64,000 bases of DNA from Hexactinellida sp. DTS-2022 (lineage: Eukaryota > Porifera > Hexactinellida): NCBI GenBank assembly GCA_028753945.1, contig JAPNXP010000001.1:13444501-13508500 (forward strand). The letters run 5' to 3'. A model generated the notes under the pieces. That model saw only the letters and a program-made list of their open reading frames with translations, was not told the DNA's origin and did not search any database. This document shows, piece after piece, positions 10,801 through 21,430 of this stretch (position 1 is its first letter; the number at the start of each line of letters is the position of its first letter). Both the position numbers and the translations under genes were made by a program.

Positions 10801-11583
10801 TACACAGGGTGATGAGCCAGGTATAACGATGGTTATGATAATTGTGTGACCAAAACCCAGCTTAGGCAATTGTGACTTGGAGCCTGTACGTAAATCTCTG
10901 AGCCAACCAGATATGGGGCCAATCCAGGGTTTTATAAGCCTAGAGCCTAGAGACGTATAAATTGGGAAACGTTTGCGTTTAGGAGCGCGAAAACTGCCAA
11001 AAGTCTCCATAGAGCAAGGGTGGGGTTCGTTATCCAATCTGAGGCTACGGTTACAATTCGATTTCTCGCCACGGTTAACCGCCCATCCTACTCAATACAA
11101 TAAATCCTTTGTAAAAATTTGATTATACTATAGAATAAGACTCAGCTGTATAAAGTATAACCGCATAAGTATATTATTTGGAATAGCGGAAAATTCGTCG
11201 CATTGAAAATTTGTCGCCGGAAAATTCGTCGCATGGAAAATTCGTCGCCGGAAAATTCGTCGCATAGAAAATTTGTGTGCACAGAGCCACAGACAAAAGT
11301 CAACCCGAAATTTACAACATAAGCACAAAAATCCAGTTTTAATAATATTGATTCCCGAATCTAAAGTTATACGATTTGTCCTATGCTACCTTGTATATTC
11401 TTCGTATAAGAAGTGTGAATATAGTTTAATGGAAGGACAAAGCTGTTATCATTTTTCACTTTTAATTTTCATTGACATGTTTCAGAGCACTACTAAGATG
11501 TGTTTGTTTGTTGACAAACTCCTGGATAATGCATTCATGAGAACATATAAATATGGGCTATTTTGGTTTAAGTTTCATCAATA

Positions 11584-13004
11584 ATGGCGACCTCCTTACC
11601 CGACTTAACTATTGAGAGGATCAAAAGCGAAAGAAATAAAGACAAGGCAACTACACACGGATATATTTACACTTTGAACAGGGTTGCGAATGGCATCGAA
11701 TACTGGGTCTGTGAAAAACGAGGAAGTTGCAAAGCTAGAATACATACATCTAACAATGATATCATTAAACCACACAATTCGTCTGAGATATATTGTCAAC
11801 ATTCACATAGCCCTGACATGTCTAGGGTAGAAATGTTAAGAGGTTATAACAATCTCAAAGAAGTTGCAAAGAATTCAGAAACAAGTACTAGGAACCTTCT
11901 TGCCAACTCAGTTCAAAACATGTCTGCAGAGAGCATAGTTAAACTTCGGAAACTGGCATCGTTAAACGAACAATACGAAATTGCAAAAGTACAGCGGAAG
12001 AATATTTTGGCAATCCTTCTTGTTGTGCTGAAGTGATCATTCCAAATTCTCTAAAGTTTTCTCACAAGGGAGATAGTTTCTTACTTTTTGATTCTGGGGA
12101 AGGCGATGTACACAAACTCATTCTTTTTGGAACTCCCAACTTTCTATCTATTCTAAAAGAAAGTTCAAACTGGTTTTGTGATGGAACTTTCAAAGTAGTA
12201 CCCGAACATTTCTTTCAGATATATACAATCCATGCCGAAAAAGATGGTTACATATTCCCTTGTGTATATGGTTTGCTTGAGGCTAAGAATGAACGAACTT
12301 ATGATCAAATGAATCTCAAACTACTCGAACTAGAGTCCGAATTAAATCCGAAATCCATTATGATAGATTTTGAGAAAGCCGCAATGAATTCTTTCGAAAA
12401 TCACTTCAATGCTTCAGTATCTGGCTGCTTCTTCCACTTAGCTCAGAGTGTTTACAGAAAAGTTCAAGCCGAGGGCTTAACTACAAGGTACCAACAAGAT
12501 AAAGAGTTTGCTCTGAAACTCAAGATGTTACCTTGTTTGGCCTTTGTGCCTGAGAATGATGTTATTGATTCATTCAATATGATAATGGAAGAATATCCAC
12601 AATCAGCTATGGGAGTAGCTAAATACTTTGAGAATACGTATATAGGAAAGAAGCTACCTAATAATTCCAGAAGAATGCCTCCATTTCCTATCAGGGTATG
12701 GAATATGTATATGCGAATTATCAGCAAGCAAGCGCGTACCAACAACTCTGTGGAAGGCTGGCACAACGCCTTTGGATCTGGAATTTCTCATTCACACCCA
12801 AGCCTACCAAAATTACTAAAACATTTGAAGCGGGAACAATCACTTCAGGAGGCAGTTTACTCGAAATGGGAAGGGGGAGAACACAAAGAAATTTCCAAGC
12901 TGTCCCTAAAGAGAGAAGAGAGGATCTTCACATTAGTTGCTGCCTACTCAAATCGCAATCTTCTAGATTACTTAAGGGGGATAGCATATAATATTAACAT
13001 ATAA
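11584..13004 (+). pseudogene. MULE transposase with N-terminal FLYWCH zinc finger, one frameshift
   Basis: The first part (ATG 11584 to stop 12036) holds a FLYWCH-type finger: HGYIYTLNRV, EYWVCEKRGSCKARIH and CQHSHSP, with Cys/Cys/His/His spacing. The second part is open to 13004 in another frame and holds the transposase core: DGTF (first Asp), MIDFEKA (second Asp), GCFFHLAQ (C-x2-H) and NNSVEGWHNAF (catalytic Glu). FLYWCH fingers bind DNA. The core is the DDE cut-and-paste nuclease of MULE elements. The two parts overlap by four bases but differ in frame, so a single indel near 11990-12012 separates them. No other break is seen, so the copy died recently, unless the shift is programmed. Confidence 0.85.
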
Positions 13005-13064
13005 TAATTCATAGTTTTTCATTTTTTAGCATTGTCCTTTCATTAAACTATACACTTCTTATAC

Positions 13065-13515
13065 GGGCATGCCTAATTTCAAGGAGGGGACGGGACGGAA
13101 CCGTCCCGGAAAATCCAGGTACCTAAAGTACGGGACGGGACAGTGCGAAACCTTCCATATAGATCACCTAATGTGTATATTTCTAAAATTCTTAATGAAA
13201 TAGTTGCACTTGTTTACTGGGCAAGCTTGGCTATGTGAGGACCAGTGAAAGTGTTTTCCTCTAATTTGTTTCGAACTTAGCTTTGATCATAATCGTGAGG
13301 AGGCTCGACAATAATACTATAGCACGTAGAATTTATATAAAATATTTCTCAGAAATTATATTTTATACAAAGGATCCATTCCCCACCAGTTAAGAACTAC
13401 TGTTTTAGCCCATGTAATCGTAATTAATAATTTACTACTACCTGTCCCGTCCCGTACTTTAGGTACCTGGATTTTCCGGGACGGTTCCGTCCCGTCCCGG
13501 AAATTAGGTATGCCC
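13065..13515. mobile_element. 451-bp MITE inside the right MULE inverted repeat
   Basis: The ends are GGGCATGCCTAATTT and, inverted, AAATTAGGTATGCCC. The arms share GGGACGGGACGG and CAGGTACCTAAAGTACGGGA. The left MULE repeat has an uninterrupted CTTCGTATAAGAAG. Here TTATAC precedes and TTAATAC follows the insert, a 6-bp duplication with one extra A. A fragment of the same family lies at 56874-56950. Confidence 0.85.
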
Positions 13516-13713
13516 TTAATACGAAGAATATACAAGGTATCATACGACAAATCGTATAACTTTAGATTCGGGAATCAATACTGTTAAAACTGGATTTTTG
13601 TGCTTATGTTGTAAATTTTGGGTTGACTTTTGTCTGTGCAACAAATTTTCTATGCGACGAATTTTCCGGCGACGAATTTTCCATGCGACGAATTTTCCGT
13701 TAACGATTATTTG

Positions 13714-14159
13714 ATACATTTCGTGCTTTAGGTAAATTTAAATCAATGATGTCCAAGAAAATATATTAAGTGGTAATGAGAAATTGATTTAGGACTAACA
13801 TTTCTGATTTTTTAAATACTTTATATATTAAATTTCCCAATAACTCTGCTGATATTCAACAGTCCGCCTAACTGGTTAACAAAATCTATAGCCGTTAACC
13901 GAATCCAGCCTTGCATAGAGTAATACAAAACTAACTTTTTCGGCGTACAAATTCATACTATAGTGACCTTAGGACATTTAGAATAGGAGTGTTCAATTCT
14001 AGTCCTGTGTAACACAGTGGACTTTTAGTTAGAAATAGTATAATTTTTTTTGTAACCCAAATTCACTTATAGTGGGCAGCATGACAACCATATTGGCGTG
14101 AATTGTTTATTTTTTCATACATCATGAAAATTGGCACAGAGGAAGATAAATCTATATTA
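13714..14159. other. Non-coding, nothing recognised
   Basis: AT-rich sequence between the MULE and the Helitron. No open frame of interest and no clear repeat boundary. Confidence 0.4.
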
Positions 14160-15830
14160 CTAGCGCGCTTCGCTTGCTAGGTCGCTTCGCGGCGGAACAG
14201 AACCACACACTAACCGCTTCGCGGTTGGTGTGTGGTTTATATACTCCTAATATTGATTATAAGTGTAAATAGGCCTAAATAGTCAAAGTTAACAATGTGA
14301 AATTTTAATGATTACCTCATCATGCGACAATGAGTTGGCATAGTGGCGATCTGGTGTGACCAACGTGTCCGCATCATTAATGTACATGTTCTATTAAATT
14401 TTAAGATTTTTATCTCTTAAAGGGCGCGAATTATGTGCGATTAAGTGAATTTTCAGGGATCTCGAAATGTGACAATGACGTCATAACTTGTCGAGCTGTG
14501 AGAAATTTTGAGTGGAAACCTCAACTTGTTGGCGGGTGCAAAAAGTTACCCCTATATGCCAAGAATCACATTTGGAAACCGTCCAGTTTCTTCAATCAAC
14601 TCGGAACATACAAACAAATATATATACATATATATATATACGAGCCCTTCGGTCTCGGTCGCTTTGCGACAGATCGGTGCTACGCACCTCAAGTTAACGG
14701 CCGCTGTGCGGCCTTACTCCTCACATTTTCTACCATGGAAATGGTAGATAGGGACGTTATGATTTTGATTTTCATTAATTTGTTTACCTATTTTGTGTAA
14801 ACACAACAACAACAAATATTCATATTATAAATTTATAAACGCGAAATTCGTGTTCAGCACACTTGTTTACCTATAATACCCTTTGAAAGCAAACTTCTAG
14901 GTTGATTTCGAATTTCATTAATTTGTTTACCTATTTTGTGTAAACACAACAACAACAAATATTCATATTATAAATTTATAAACGCGAAATTCGTGTTCAG
15001 CACACTTGTTTACCAATAATACCCGTTGAAAGCTAACTTCTTGGAAGATTTTGAGTTTCGTTAATTTGTTTACCTATTTTGTGTAAACAACAACAATAAA
15101 TATTCATATTATAAATTTATAGACGCGAAATTCGTGTCCAGCATACTTGTTTACCTATAATACCCGTTGAAAGCTAACTTCTAGGTTGATTTGGAATTTC
15201 ATCAATTTGTTTACCTGTTTGTGTAAACAACAACAACAAATATTAATATTATAAATTTATAAATGCCAAATTCGTGTTCAGCATACTTGCTTACCTATAA
15301 TACCCGTTGAAAGCAAATTTCTAGGTTGATTTTGAATTTTCATTAATTTGTTTACCTATTTTGTGTAAACAACAACAACAAATATTAATATGATAAATTT
15401 ATAAACGCGAAAATCGTGTTCAGCATACTTGTTTGCCTATAATACCCGTTGAAAGCTAACTTCTAGGTTGATTTTGAATTTTCATTAATTTTTTACCTAT
15501 TTTGTGTAAACAACAACAACAAATATTAATATGATAAATTTATAAACGCGAAAATCGTGTTCAGCATACTTGTTTGCCTATAATACCCGTTGAAAGCTAA
15601 CTTCTAGGTTGATTTTGAATTTTCATTAATTTTTACCTATTTTGTGTAAACAACAACAACAAATATTAATATGAGAAATTTATAAATGCGAAATTCGTGT
15701 TCAGCATACTTGTTTACCTATTATCACATTTGTTTACCTATTATAACATTTGACAGTTAGTTTATATCTAATATATAAATGCGGTTTCTATTCCCCCATC
15801 ACTTTAATACTATCCGGACAAACAAACAAA

Positions 15831-15893
<63 letters not shown>

Positions 15894-15902
15894 CAATCGA
15901 GA
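14160..15902 (-). mobile_element. Complete 1.74-kb non-autonomous Helitron
   Basis: On the minus strand the element starts A|TCTCGATTGTTG at 15902 and ends CTAG|T at 14160. That gives TC and CTAG termini and an A/T insertion site, as for Helitrons. From the 5' end it has a (TG)n run, a TTTGTCCGGA segment, about seven imperfect repeats of roughly 145 bp (14760-15720), a palindrome block around 14640-14720, and a 480-bp 3' arm with short hairpins such as CCGCGAAGCGG. It encodes no Rep/helicase, so it would need proteins from elsewhere. Partial relatives lie at 3591, 8515, 16203, 26165, 29880 and 33085. Confidence 0.8.
15834..15892. repeat. (CA)n microsatellite in the Helitron 5' region
   Basis: About 28 CA units in a row. 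The Helitron relatives at 3600 and 33090 have only a few TG/TTTG units at the same place, so the run expanded in this copy. Confidence 0.95.
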
Positions 15903-15920
15903 TTTAATAATATAGATATA

Positions 15921-16024
15921 TACAATGGAGTCTCCGAATAACGGACACATTGGGGGCATGGATTTTGTCCGTTGTAGAGAGATGTCCGCTTCTCGGAGTG
16001 TCCGTTTTGGGAGACTCTACTGTA
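15921..16024. mobile_element. 100-bp mariner-like MITE
   Basis: TA-CAATGGAGTCTCCGAATAA on the left and GTTTTGGGAGACTCTACTG-TA on the right are inverted repeats flanked by TA. The same family, with both ends, is at 56196-56385. Confidence 0.75.
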
Positions 16025-16044
16025 TACACACATAAATGTGTTTT

Positions 16045-16200
16045 AATATTACAATCTGTTCTCTCTAATTGTCCACTTCTCTAATAGTCCACTTATTTAC
16101 TTGTCCAAATCACTATTTATATATTGTAATAGTCCATTTTCTCTTATATTCCGCTTTGGGCCAATTGTCCACTGGTGGACCATAAGAGAAAAGATTGCGT
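16045..16200. mobile_element. MITE of the TGTTCTCTCTAATTGTCCAC family, copy 1
   Basis: It matches 58205-58365 over about 150 bp, including GTCCACTTATTT and TTTGGGCCAATT. The copy at 58205 ends in ATTAGAGAGAACA, the inverse of its start, so this is a short inverted-repeat element. Confidence 0.65.
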
Positions 16201-16202
16201 AT

Positions 16203-16445
16203 AGATGTTTTGATAGTATAGATTATAAGTAAACAAGTATGATGATCACGAATTTCGCATTTATAAATTTAGAATATTAAACACAAGTTAAAGCTATGGA
16301 AATCTTATAAAGGGATGTATATAACGTCCCTTTCTACCATTTTCCATGGCAGAAAGGGTGACGAGTAAGGCCGCATAGCGGCCGTTAACTTGAGGTGCGT
16401 AGCACCGATCCGTTGCAAAGCGATCGAGACCGAAGGGCTCGTGTG
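16203..16445 (+). mobile_element. Helitron-family fragment
   Basis: It contains GTAAACAAGTATG, CACGAATTTCGCATTTATAAA, the block TTAACTTGAGGTGCGTAGCA and GACCGAAGGGCTCGT in the same order as the complete copy. Both termini are missing. Confidence 0.65.
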
Positions 16446-17010
16446 TTATTAAAAGATTTAGATATGTTGGCATACGAAATTTTAGTTTTTTCAAGATGGC
16501 GGCCAAAATATGTCGGAAAAAGTCTGACAAATACTTGTTAAATGACATCGTAGAGTGTTTATATACACATAGTTATTCTCAAATGATCGTGCGGTGTAGA
16601 AAGATTCGCTGACAATTTGATGAATTCAAGTTTAGCAGGGAGCTGAACTGTCGTCAAATGACAAGAAACATAATTTTTGACATACAGTGTTATGAGAGTA
16701 CCCTCGAGGACCAGGAATATCATATCAATACTCAGATGTCAATAATATTGCCAAAACCGAACTCTACTAGCTCTAAAACCTAAGTGATGTAATATTCAAA
16801 TATAAAAATTTCTAAATGCGCAAAAAAGCGCGACGTTGTCCACTTAGTGACTTTGAACCATTTATGTTAGAATTTTTGAAAAATTATATCATGTTCAAGA
16901 AATATATAGTCAATCATCATGGGTAAAACTTGTTAAATATATTTTTTTGTTAACAATCCTAAATATAATTTATGACTGATTTAGCATCATAAGAGTCTAT
17001 CTAGCACAGT
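16446..17010. other. Non-coding, nothing recognised
   Basis: No repeat boundaries or credible open frames seen. Confidence 0.35.
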
Positions 17011-17014
17011 TTTC

Positions 17015-17413
17015 TTATTCCCACTGTGCCTTGAGGTGGTGATGACATCGTCAAATAAATGTGTTTTTACAATTTTGCTAATTCGATATTTCGAATGAGT
17101 TGGTTGACGGTGGGTGAACACCCAACGTGCGGACAAACAATGTTGACTCATCACTAACTTATTATATTCTACTGAAACTTGAATATCTCTGAAATGAAAT
17201 GAGATAAAAGGAAACACTAAGGGTCGGTCGTTTCCTTCCGAACACCTTTCTGAAAAGGTTCAACATCTTTATAGTTGATGATTACATGGCTAAAAATTCT
17301 AAAACTACATCTCTGCCGATAGCATGTTCTTTGGAGGCACTATCGAACAACCAACCACCAAGTATAGTGCCTTCACAGGAACATCTGGTGGCACAGCTGT
17401 AATTATAGATTTT
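17015..17413 (-). repeat. Dispersed repeat D, copy 1, with its foldback end
   Basis: In reverse orientation it matches 49341-49735: a palindromic GCATGTTC...GGCACTAT segment (17289-17413), then TTATTATATTCTACTGAAAC and GGTGATGACATCGTC blocks. The foldback end stops 10 bp before the exon at 17424, next to the splice acceptor. Confidence 0.7.
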
Positions 17414-17423
17414 CTCTCTCTAG

Positions 17424-19256
17424 GATCCAGAGTTAGGAGCATCTACAGAACCTAAATCAAAGTATAGCAACACAGATGCAACGGAATATGATACCTGTGA
17501 TAAAGTTATTGAATCCGCCACTGCTGATTACACAAGAAAACCACGTACTATACAACAACAGAATACCCACGCGATAAATATACAAAGTAAATGTAACATT
17601 GTTAGCCAAATCCCAGGCTTTACTATATACCAACCCATCTTGAAAACGACATATGCGAAGAATAATAGTAACTTTCAAAAAAAGTTGTTTGGCACCCCCA
17701 ATGATCAGTATCCAGAGAGAGTGGTTCTGATAGTAGGAGCGACTGGGTCTGGTAAGACCACACTGATCAATGGGATTTTAAACTATCTATTCGCTGTAAA
17801 GTATAACGATCCCTTCAGGTATATGCTAATGTTGGATCCACAGGATGGCTCCGGAAAGCAATCAGAGAGTCAGACCAGTTACATTACTGCTTACACGCTA
17901 TACCATCAGGACTGTTTCCCTCTGCCTTTCAATCTCACAATAATAGATACGCCAGGGTTTGGCGATACAAGAGGAATTAAGAGGGACATTAAAATAACTG
18001 AGCAAATTAAGAACTTCTTCTCTACTCCTGGTAATGAGGGCATTGACCATATTGATGCTGTAGGATTTGTGGCCCTCTCCTCTCTTGCTAGACTGACTCC
18101 GACTCAGCAGTATATCTTCGATTCTATTCTCTCTTTATTCGGCAGAGACATAGAAGAGAATATTATTCTTCTACTCACGTTTGCTGACGGCAAGAAACCT
18201 CAGGCTCTTGCTGCGATTGAAGAATTTAAAATTCCTTCCAAATGTTGGTTCAAATTTAACAATTCAGTTCTATTCTCAGAAGTAGATACTGTTTGTAACA
18301 CCAGCTCTTCAGATGATGACAATTTTGATGAAATGTTTTGGAAAATGGGAACTAAAAGTTACCGTGATTTCCTATCCAAGTTGTCCACTATGACTCCAAA
18401 GTCTCTGCTAATGACCAAGTCAGTATTGGACACGAGAACTAAAATTCAGTTAAGCGTCCAAGGGCTACAAGAAGAAATACAAACTGGACTTAATAAGTTA
18501 GAACGCTTGAAGGACGAAGTCAATATTGTCCTGACACACAAATCAACGATAGAACAGAATAAGGACTTTACCTATACTATGCAAGAAGACAAAATAGTAC
18601 ACGAGAAAATTCCCGCCGGTACCTATATAACTAACTGTGTTCCATGCAATAGGACCTGCCATTACACTTGTGTCTTCTCAAACAATGATGATAAAATGGG
18701 GTGTGCAGCTATGTCGGATGGTAGATGCACTGTGTGTCCCGGTAAGTGTTCCTGGAACGATCATGTGAATAATGATTTCCGTATATTTACTGAAAGTGTA
18801 TCAATAACTAAAGATTCTGCGGACCTAAAGGCTAAATATCAGAAAGCTAAAGGCGAGTTCATCTCTGCTGAAACGATTGTCAATGGGATGTTGAGCGAAA
18901 TTCAAGGTAGACAGCTTAAAATAGTTGGGATAGCGAGTGAAGTTCGCAAGCATCTGCAGGAATTGGATAAAATCGCTCTCAAACCAAACCCACTGTCTAC
19001 TCTCGACTACATCGACATACTTATTGATACTGAGAAGAATAACGCTAGGCCAGGTTGGGAAGAACGTAGAAACCAACTCATAGAAATTAGGAAGGAAGTT
19101 GTGGTGATGAATTCTGCTCTGACTAGAGGAGAAGATCCGTTTGAGGCGTATAAGAAGAGAATCGAAGAGGAGCGGAAAACCAAACGAGGAGGGCTGTGGG
19201 AGACGATTGGGAAATACCTCGATAATATCAATTTCTTTAGTATCAAGATGTTCTAG
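17424..19256 (+). CDS. AIG1/GIMAP-like GTPase with C-terminal cysteine cluster
   Basis: The exon opens directly after the acceptor TTTTCTCTCTCTAG (AG at 17422-17423) and is open for 610 codons to TAG at 19254. No ATG precedes the domain, so an upstream exon must supply the start. The P-loop GATGSGKTT is at exon residues 105-113, the G3 motif DTPGFGD at 175-181, and TFAD fits G4. This order resembles AIG1-type septin-like GTPases, which bind GTP, often oligomerise on membranes and act in immunity in plants and vertebrates. A coiled-coil stretch follows. Next comes a Cys-rich segment (NCVPCNRTCHYTC then CTVCPGKCSW, eight Cys plus His) that may bind zinc, then a second helical region. Phase fits the SAM-like exon at 9914-10168. 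The sequence is intact. The immune role is inferred from the family. Confidence 0.8.
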   Translation, partial: DPELGASTEPKSKYSNTDATEYDTCDKVIESATADYTRKPRTIQQQNTHAINIQSKCNIVSQIPGFTIYQPILKTTYAKNNSNFQKKLFGTPNDQYPERVVLIVGATGSGKTTLINGILNYLFAVKYNDPFRYMLMLDPQDGSGKQSESQTSYITAYTLYHQDCFPLPFNLTIIDTPGFGDTRGIKRDIKITEQIKNFFSTPGNEGIDHIDAVGFVALSSLARLTPTQQYIFDSILSLFGRDIEENIILLLTFADGKKPQALAAIEEFKIPSKCWFKFNNSVLFSEVDTVCNTSSSDDDNFDEMFWKMGTKSYRDFLSKLSTMTPKSLLMTKSVLDTRTKIQLSVQGLQEEIQTGLNKLERLKDEVNIVLTHKSTIEQNKDFTYTMQEDKIVHEKIPAGTYITNCVPCNRTCHYTCVFSNNDDKMGCAAMSDGRCTVCPGKCSWNDHVNNDFRIFTESVSITKDSADLKAKYQKAKGEFISAETIVNGMLSEIQGRQLKIVGIASEVRKHLQELDKIALKPNPLSTLDYIDILIDTEKNNARPGWEERRNQLIEIRKEVVVMNSALTRGEDPFEAYKKRIEEERKTKRGGLWETIGKYLDNINFFSIKMF

Positions 19257-20039
19257 CATGGACAATGTATTTATAGGGTCAAACTTTAGTTTTTGTAGTT
19301 AGGCATAAACTGATGCTTTCATTATTTTGAACTTTTAGTTATTTTAGAGTATTTTCATACTTACTAATTGATATTGCTTGAATATTATTCCCTCTCAATT
19401 ATCAGAAACACACAACTTTAACTAACCAAGGGACCATTTTTACTATTCCAAATTCGTGGTTCCCAAACATATATTTGTTAACCGAAATTTCTTAAGATTG
19501 ACTATACGTAGTCTGACAACCATACATTTACACAATTTTGTACTTCTGTTTATAACAGTGGTTTGCAACCTGGGGTCTACAAGATTTCACAATTTGTATG
19601 ATGGTCAATGGGAGGGGTCTACGAGTGGCTCTAATATTCGCTATAGGGAGTCCACGGATGAATAAGGTTAGGAATCGCAGCTTATATTGTTTACAATACA
19701 GAGGCGATCCCAGGAGGTCCGGCGTCCGGACCCCCCCTTTTTTCTGGACTAATGAAATTATGCCTGTCAGAAATGCCTCTTCGGAAATTATTTCTGGAGT
19801 TTTGTAAAATTAGACCCCCCCTTTTATCAAATCCTGCGACCGCCCCTGCAATAACAGGCGCGGATCCAGGATTTATTCAAAGGGGGGTTGTCAATTATTA
19901 TTTATTTATTTTTAAACACACCATCAGCTGGGTGTCCAGGGTCTTCGCCCCTGGAAGTAATAATGCAATTTTCCCATACCTAACAAATGCGATACTTTAG
20001 TGGATTATTCTGGACATTTCGAAAATTCACGAGACCATA
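19257..20039. other. Non-coding with hAT-like end fragments
   Basis: CAGTGGTTTGCAACCTGGGG at 19556 resembles one end of a Charlie-type hAT element. AGGCGCGGATCCAGGATTTA near 19857 resembles the end of the MITE at 37110. No partner ends are found, and no polyadenylation signal is evident just after the GTPase stop. Confidence 0.4.
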
Positions 20040-20044
20040 TGCCA

Positions 20045-20410
20045 CATGTGCCCCAAGGAGTGAACATTGTTTCTTAGGATGGCCCAAATTCCCAGCAAGG
20101 GCTCTGGAGGGCGATTTAAGATCCCCACATTTGGGTCGAGGAGGGATTTATTAAAGGCAATATGTGTTCCTGAGATCAAATATAACTATAAAGATCCATA
20201 CTATTATAAATAACCTCATTTGATGAAGTTATTTGTAATTTGGAAATAATCAAATAGTATTAGAAGTAGGGGTCACTAATTGAGGTAATTATAGCATTTG
20301 ACACAACTACACACTGATTAAGACAGAGTATAGTTGAAATCAAAGGTCATTTATCAAAGTACATTTAAAATCAAAGGCCATTTATCAAAGATATTTTAAA
20401 ATCAAAGGTG
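20045..20410. repeat. Dispersed repeat E, copy 1
   Basis: It shares about 340 bp with 33620-33945, including ATTGTTTCTTAGG, AACTATAAAGATCCATACTA, GGTCACTAATTGAGGTAATT and ATCAAAGGTCATTTATCAAA. The ATCAAAGG(T/C)CATTTATCAAAG unit is repeated within this copy. Confidence 0.7.
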
Positions 20411-21430
20411 TGGTTACAACCAGTATGATAAAATGGCAGATTTTTGTATTATGTATTTATAGAGGTGATAAACTCTTAACTATACTATAATAAGCTAATT
20501 AAATAATGAATTCGGATACTTATGAGGCATTTATTATATACAAATTCTGATTACAGATTGAATAGCACGGGGACCAATTTCTCGAAGCGCTAAATTTCTA
20601 ATAATTAGGATTATTTATACTTAGATAGCGACAAATTCCCATTTGTGCCACAAGTGGCACATGACAGGGACACTATGCCACTTTATGAATATTGAAAATG
20701 ACCTAAAATCATAATGTTTAATATTCATAACTAGTATAGCAATATATTTAAAGTCATTTCAGTGTAGTAAAAAGGGCTTTAATCGCTGTTAGAAGATTAT
20801 TGTGTATGCATTACAATCACTGTTGTTCAAATACTTTTGGCCAGGGAGTGAGTGTAAGTTATTTCTTAAAAATACAGTACCAGAGGAATATAGGGTCTGC
20901 ATTAAAGCGGCTAGTACTATATATAGTATAGTGGCCCAGTTCTAATCTCATTGCCTTGGTTATTTAATTTTGACAAACCATATCTATAATGTAGAGTTGT
21001 TACTGTGCGCTTGTTATTTTTCCTCATGACAGTCTAACTTAATTAGCACAAAAATTTTGGCAATTTATAATAAAGTTCCTAAGCATAATATGAAATATGT
21101 AATCTTACCAGAAATTTCCATAGAAAACAAATTTTTTCGAAATTTTACAACACTAGTTGCACATACGTTCCAGGAACTAACAATACAGTGGAATTTCGTT
21201 AGAACAACACGGTTACATTATACGAATACGTACCGGTTAATACGAACACTACTTCAGTCCCCCTGAATTGGGCCACTATACTAATAGCATAGAGGCACAG
21301 TAAAAAATACAAGTTGATGTTTATGTCCCTTAATACAAACAATAATAGAAGTATCGAAAACATGTAATTCTACAATAAATTTTGAAGAAAATAATGTAAT
21401 AAATATGAAAAAGTTCGCGAATAATAATAT
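20411..21430. other. Non-coding with small repeat pieces
   Basis: It holds two copies of the retroposon tail motif (reverse near 20917-20965, forward near 21266-21305). It also has the left end of a mariner-like element, TA-CAGTGGAATTTCGTTAG, at 21184. No gene is recognised. Confidence 0.45.

Larger units (their letters stand above)
11181..13705 (+). mobile_element. MULE (Mutator-like) DNA transposon, near complete
   Basis: Inverted repeats of about 260 bp are at 11181-11441 and 13032-13705, the latter carrying a MITE insertion. Both contain the tandem motif GGAAAATTCGTCGC. ATTATTTG is duplicated exactly at 11173-11180 and 13706-13713, and 8 bp falls in the 8-10 bp range known for MULEs. The interior encodes a FLYWCH finger and a MULE transposase on the plus strand. 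The element lies in the possible intron between the SAM-like and GTPase exons. Confidence 0.9.

Noticed and set aside
8578..14800. Similar open frames at 8578-8883 (minus) and 14435-14800 (plus), both starting MRLSEFSG
   Set aside because: They are the two copies of the Helitron 3' arm. The differences between them mostly change amino acids, so there is no sign of selection on a protein.
15750..16033. Open frames with poly-Thr-His or poly-Cys-Val runs
   Set aside because: They are translations of the (CA)n microsatellite.
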